From contig CAYMVO010000008.1 of the NCBI GenBank assembly GCA_964393975.1, positions 1-53,542 on the forward strand: a DNA stretch of 53,542 nt, read 5' to 3'. This DNA is from CALVNN01 sp964393975 (lineage in GTDB: Bacteria; Bacillota; Clostridia; Christensenellales; UBA1242). Shown here in pieces: positions 51,201-53,542 of this stretch. Both the position numbers and the translations under genes were made by a program. The stretch's first letter is position 1. Every line of letters begins with the position of its first letter. The notes beneath the pieces are model-generated. The model was not told where the DNA came from. It searched no databases and saw only the letters and a program-made list of their open reading frames with translations.

Positions 51201-53133
51201 TTCTCATGAATTTGTTATTTACAACATATTTCCGGCAGTAAATGCGGTTGATAGTTTAGGTCTGTCTATGAATGCCGTTATTAGTACTTCTAGGAATAAC
51301 GTTAGTACATTTACTTCTAAAACTGTTATTTTAGAATGGGATATCCCTGATAATACTTTTGGTTATTCTGTGTCGCTTTTAAGATATGAGGACAACTCAG
51401 ATGTTCCTACAGAAAATATTTCAATATCTAACAATACTGCTACGGCAAGAGATAAGGGGATATATGAGCTTAGATTTACAATAAATGAACTAAAGAGTTT
51501 TAGAAGTATTTACTTTATGATAAAAGATAGTACAATTTCTATGTATCAAGTCTACGAATCTTTACCTAATGGTAAACAAAATATTGTGTTACCTGCTGAA
51601 GAACTTTTAGATATTAGTGACGACACGTATGTTCAAGCAATCAAAAAATTTATCGGAACGACTGGAACTATGTATCCTTATACGGATGGTCGGTTATTGG
51701 TTAAAAATTATTTCTCTTGTTATAACTTTATTGTTGAAGTTGAAGGGGATAAAAATCTAAAGACAAACTTTAATGATTTAACCAATGAGATTATATATCA
51801 ATATGATGAGATTACTATTCAAAACAACTTTGAGACGCAAATCATTGTTGTGTATGGTGTGAGTCCTTATAGTTATATTGAGGTGTTTGCTATAACGAAA
51901 GTTCCTTCAAATACTAAATTTTTAAGTGATTTAGGTTATACTTATACCAACGGAGAGAATAGTAGAACCGTAACAATACCTACCCAACAGTATTATTATT
52001 TAGCAATATATGACGCTCCTATTGTTTTGCATTGGACAAATTACTATGGTGTTTCTCAAAACAAGGTGTATATGAAGTATTATTATAATGACACATATAT
52101 TGGCTCAACTTATGGTGATATTGATGGCGATACAAGTACTTTTAGTATATCACTTCCTGGTGAATATAAGTTTGAGTTTTACGATTTGGCGGGGAATAAG
52201 CAGACTTTTGGCTCTGGGAATATTGGATACTTAACAGTGCTTTTAAAGAGTGAGGTGGTTTATTATATTAATAACGATACACCGATTTATGGAGCAGTCT
52301 ACAATAATGATGTTGTGCTAACTATTCCTGACAGAAACACTTATTCAACAAACACATTGAATGTAAGCATCTTGAGAAACGGTAAGGAGTACGCTCTAGA
52401 ATCTAATAATGGTATATATACATTTACTGAGCAAGGCGTTTACGAAGTGAGACTCAATGCTTCAGTTCTTGAGGGCGAGAGCACTAAGGCGTTGAAGGAA
52501 GTTGTTACTACATTCTCTATAATAAAGTCAGATGAGGCAAGGTTCGCTTATGAATTTGCAAATATAAATGGTTACGTTATAACAAAAGTTGTAAAAAACA
52601 ACGTTGATATTACAGAGGTTGTGAAAGGTAATAATAGTGCGATTTATTCATTATTGTTATCAGAAGATTCTTATGGCTCTGGCAGATATAGAATTTATGT
52701 CCAAGGGAACCCGATGAATGAATTATTAAAAGTGCAAAATTTTGACTTTTATGTATGGGTTAATAGTGAAATCCCTGTTATATCTTCTAGTATAGAGCAT
52801 GGAGCGGTTTCAGTTGCTCCTATTGAGATAAAGTTTAATCCTAGCGTTATTTTGCAACAAATAGGTAATTCTAAAATTTATTTAAATAACACAGTTTTAT
52901 TTGAAATAAATTCTAGCACTACTAATGAAACAAAAACTCTCAAAATTACTAATGCGGGTGACCATTATATAACATTAAAAACCGATGCGGGTAATACGGT
53001 ATTGAGTTTTAAAGTTATAAAGAAAGATCCATTAAATACAATTTCAATTGTAATAATTGTTGTTGCTGTTATTTTGGTGATAATTGGTTCAATCATATTC
53101 TTTAGAATGAGGGTTAAGATGAGGATTAAATAA
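45229..53133 (+). CDS. giant exported membrane-anchored protein with tandem Ig-like beta modules
   Basis: This 2634-residue protein has a signal peptide (basic KNIYK, hydrophobic core about 8-26). The extracellular region has about 2,560 residues. A C-terminal transmembrane helix (about 2603-2626) is followed by the basic tail RMRVKMRIK, giving a type I membrane topology without a sortase motif. The ectodomain repeats a strand-turn signature of the form xxGxYxVxxxDxxGNxxxYxF about a dozen times: FTEAGKYYVKV near 596, SKPGKYVITRTYAG near 1057, DEAGNHTVYTI near 1680, LPGEYKFEFYDLAGN near 2308 and FTEQGVYEVRL near 2399. These resemble bacterial Ig-like/adhesin modules. It is Tyr-, Asn- and Ser-rich with few cysteines. 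Adhesion or a surface layer is inferred; no catalytic domain was seen. It has its own promoter and terminator. Confidence 0.85.
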   Translation: MKNIYKWVVSLCLITVAVVGVFAVSSLNSKISLRAQISEVSTPYNNNIRGISVTANKFVTTDLKNSLETIPNGGFVMLNTLMTDYSNPKNVAIFEIKPDEVNENTSILLSKVSVNAYLNGRAISLGDAVIEDLQDDEEIQRFAFKISGDAESIRYQTGEYVTDYEGLYEFYFFLDIKNKNNSMVTQYPLTGFYSYSFYVFEEKNFNKASQAPEISELTKTSDVDGYTAVKYYNYKYKDGKLSYPMLSFDPERYEITLERKHNALSTAYKSIFVYTDKTWQPQNEKTNYGILYFVEQTTGERISFKLERSTGITGTGLFTFNEANYYNENNVLQNLEGTTNYSEPLMYDVGTYTYTAKYQSYITIYGEQSGSFVVQEDRGNMTYAYERIYVYGQIAYYANVNGDDSFDNFNYGKTAIRDNSAESADVETLKKDYGNFVSTNQAPVWFEYVGSVEDESKVYYCLDPSKNNVWTESAYSKNTYFSTAGYYIVVIYYSNAIIPDANKSYQVFTFALTNTTPNVKVLTQDSEGGYTRSLNSGGFTRYNVKIQVDKPGLFDNVISTSYYRSASFGDNLKDYTYFTPELMDGSASTNEDDFFTFTEAGKYYVKVNYAGQSCSYYVFTIDKDDLDDYVVFRGVSPFNISSSGVDLQYRLNDNYYSDVMSTNKPFTVYVDEKPSHSVVTGTFYTFDINYQKEINQTEILSSADGEILYNFTNYVATNASPKQNYSNTRLTGETSELISSAYIFNTQKLYVFEFTDASGYTYMHALLLDESTINIIQTDKNGIKQTIDEFNIVSDETRMYWGTHKSIVFPNEYSTEVTGSIDGVLNEQVKRNKQYRIELSNAYPDVFKTMLGTYQMLIPITEVGIVARTLEDDVLGDTYLDDNKQLFIYPDLDEYSNINKKYKGEKYYYITLADASGNTLEYKIEMNMDRSRGMMFTTKDVDSGYKDANYRLALEKAGSLGQLIFEWQDSEEDVYVIDEISYEYYPLVYDTTLSTYPYSNEPLVQKTIYDKENKDSTEWSLIEGTSTYYSSILYMVPVTESVYDEQSGNINSQTRLISKPGKYVITRTYAGSDDDYGNTGDSRVRKYIFYADNNPIIGTPDYSDEENKKDFGENIKIYLGKDEVSFDEFYREPIYSSPFIHSQVGGTYELEYVDVALITNLLPIKIKVPQSKYSFVNGAIAYSSSVPKTFNLKVTIRYYKDSNFVEEYVYESVDANGWLVIDDLFKEGVYVLSIQDNAIPPNKEISPILGAGNKGTTFGFEIQHSKPEGTILTAKDYTNTQDSIHMTREVDEEGNYKYNWLSTTNINNTNLVVERRLKTSSGSYSNYEIYNEYDIQNSAVGADSSVTQYSLYLPAYGVVSNTIYTYQYKISYNIGEDTTTYSIISPTMDDLNAYTEIGQSVTSTTKSYILFAFSDPADEYYAKIDENDIVITRAKKLSNGTYSSGIELVNGIDYVVEKRWKSLDSLYYSISLEADISDENGINNEYIYQIKYHYVGDRNVYIVAQGDDVKDFYSNEISLVVDRTPPSSNLKKIATTTVNMTALSNNGINNYFKSTSHKAEDGIYYFANVGLFDFAVDTSFTFTRPNVSKTLLSKDHEAKSIYFRKYDKYNTADLGQKALQCLVPGDPDYYNGTTTRLRFNASDSENWEEFGYDLSMSFYDYMYERFAGNASGYYEIVEIDEAGNHTVYTIIVNTNSPSVEASVNNSAGLNSIKEFTYLNTDIDSIDSLTISNVLSLDKWYTLTFNNSVYNITPDTDLTAILNEINQSFVRNTAHVLKISNRFGSEVVFNIRIGDAEEKISILNVTKVDQENDLYKVFLSNDTDVIRLLSLVVYKYENGGFRKLVDELGTPVDAFGTQLEVVGKQDRVFEFTKGIYRFVMEDNFRQDRDAYSEDISIGLLGNFEMDFVDDYISKDGMRYTSGDVIVSAPLEAFTVEITKDGKVVNLDDYIDASNILSITLSPATSSSDSDIVSGAKNSYKIKVTDIVTQQVTSHEFVIYNIFPAVNAVDSLGLSMNAVISTSRNNVSTFTSKTVILEWDIPDNTFGYSVSLLRYEDNSDVPTENISISNNTATARDKGIYELRFTINELKSFRSIYFMIKDSTISMYQVYESLPNGKQNIVLPAEELLDISDDTYVQAIKKFIGTTGTMYPYTDGRLLVKNYFSCYNFIVEVEGDKNLKTNFNDLTNEIIYQYDEITIQNNFETQIIVVYGVSPYSYIEVFAITKVPSNTKFLSDLGYTYTNGENSRTVTIPTQQYYYLAIYDAPIVLHWTNYYGVSQNKVYMKYYYNDTYIGSTYGDIDGDTSTFSISLPGEYKFEFYDLAGNKQTFGSGNIGYLTVLLKSEVVYYINNDTPIYGAVYNNDVVLTIPDRNTYSTNTLNVSILRNGKEYALESNNGIYTFTEQGVYEVRLNASVLEGESTKALKEVVTTFSIIKSDEARFAYEFANINGYVITKVVKNNVDITEVVKGNNSAIYSLLLSEDSYGSGRYRIYVQGNPMNELLKVQNFDFYVWVNSEIPVISSSIEHGAVSVAPIEIKFNPSVILQQIGNSKIYLNNTVLFEINSSTTNETKTLKITNAGDHYITLKTDAGNTVLSFKVIKKDPLNTISIVIIVVAVILVIIGSIIFFRMRVKMRIK

Positions 53134-53146
53134 TTCACATCTCGAA

Positions 53147-53207
53147 AAGCACTTAGAAAATGAAGTGACTCCTATTGGGAATGCTTCAAAACCTAAGTGT
53201 TTTTTTA
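53147..53207 (+). terminator. terminator of the giant protein gene
   Basis: AAGCACTTAG at 53147-53156 pairs CTAAGTGTTT at 53193-53202 (one G-U), with an inner GAAG/CTTC hairpin and a T-run. Confidence 0.8.
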
Positions 53208-53279
53208 TGTGATTATTTAGTGTTTAATAGGTGCTTTATAAAGTGCTTAACCATTTTCGGCGCATAGAATGTTGTTATT

Positions 53280-53515
53280 GAGATAGTGCAGAGCAACGCT
53301 ATGCGTTTCGGTTGCGGACGTACGGCTTGATGTGCTTATCTAATAAAATGTATCCTTTTATATACCGTTATGTATACTATTACATAGCGGTGTATTTTGT
53401 TATGCTTTCTAAGAGGATGTGTTTTTATAAAAGAGATATATACTCGCGTATCACTCTGCGCTGGTCTTGGCACATAAAAATTTGTTACCAAATTTTTATG
53501 GCTCAGGATAATATA
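53280..53515 (+). repeat. dispersed intergenic repeat, copy J
   Basis: GGTTGCGGACGTACGG near 53310 matches the 30.3 kb region. Then TGCGCTGGT at 53457-53465 is followed by the perfect 11-bp inverted repeat ATAAAAATTTG 53474-53484 / CAAATTTTTAT 53489-53499 and GCTCAGGATAATAT. This is the closest relative of copy A at the other end of the window. No gene is seen after 53133. Confidence 0.7.
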
Positions 53516-53542
53516 CTTAGGTGGATAATAAACGTAATATAA

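Noticed and set aside
53312..53542. Open frame of 76 codons running off the window end
   Set aside because: It lies in intergenic repeat sequence, has no ribosome binding site, and its translation is low in plausible structure.

Overview
The window comes from an AT-rich, low-GC Gram-positive bacterium (Bacillota), most likely an uncultured Clostridia-type endospore former. The evidence is the yabP-yabQ-divIC cluster, an RsfA-like protein, FloA/NfeD, AddAB instead of RecBCD, single-chain GlyRS behind a T-box, SipW-type secreted proteins, strong AGGAGG ribosome binding sites, and TGA used as a normal stop. I cannot name a genus. I see no rRNA, tRNA, IS element, prophage or CRISPR array.

Layout. 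1-4.3 kb: a tRNA wobble-uridine pair (trmR-trhP), then an NfeD-FloA membrane operon with a small membrane protein. 4.5-9.3 kb: the translation operon L7Ae-like-rpsL-rpsG-fusA, then tuf with its own promoter. 9.5-13.3 kb: an ArsR regulator divergent from a tiny Cys-rich membrane peptide, an AI-2E-type permease divergent from degV, and a small membrane protein. 13.3-17.5 kb: a GIY-YIG nuclease remnant, a SipW-type secreted protein, mnmE and an unknown gene. 17.7-19.5 kb: yabP-yabQ-divIC and uppP. 19.5-24.8 kb: ychF, then T-box-glyS-gmk-metG. 24.8-30.2 kb: an OGG-type glycosylase and murG on the minus strand, then tig-clpP-clpX. 30.5-34.5 kb: a structured leader RNA with a second SipW-type gene, two poorly known genes and a HAD phosphatase. 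34.6-41.0 kb: addB-addA. 41.2-53.1 kb: a membrane coiled-coil protein with a histone-H1-like tail, a tyrosyl-tRNA synthetase with an extra N-terminal redox domain, and a 2634-residue exported giant.

Transcription signals are unusually legible. Nineteen sigma-A-type promoters all have exactly 17-bp spacers, and many units end in clear hairpin-plus-T-run terminators. Two genes (trmR and the OGG glycosylase) have the -10 box so close to the ATG, with no Shine-Dalgarno sequence, that leaderless mRNAs are expected. Many intergenic gaps carry copies of one dispersed, partly palindromic repeat family.

The most notable items are: (1) an N-terminal CxxC DUF1858/TIGR03980-like domain fused in frame to TyrRS, with no credible internal start; (2) a glycine T-box with a very short Stem I, no U-tract and an anti-Shine-Dalgarno segment, suggesting translational control; (3) a membrane protein joining a long coiled coil, Tyr/Gly repeats and a KSKS-type tail; (4) a roughly 300-nt leader with an attenuator-like terminator ahead of a SipW-type gene; (5) ribosomal protein S12 with Arg at position 88, which predicts intrinsic streptomycin resistance.
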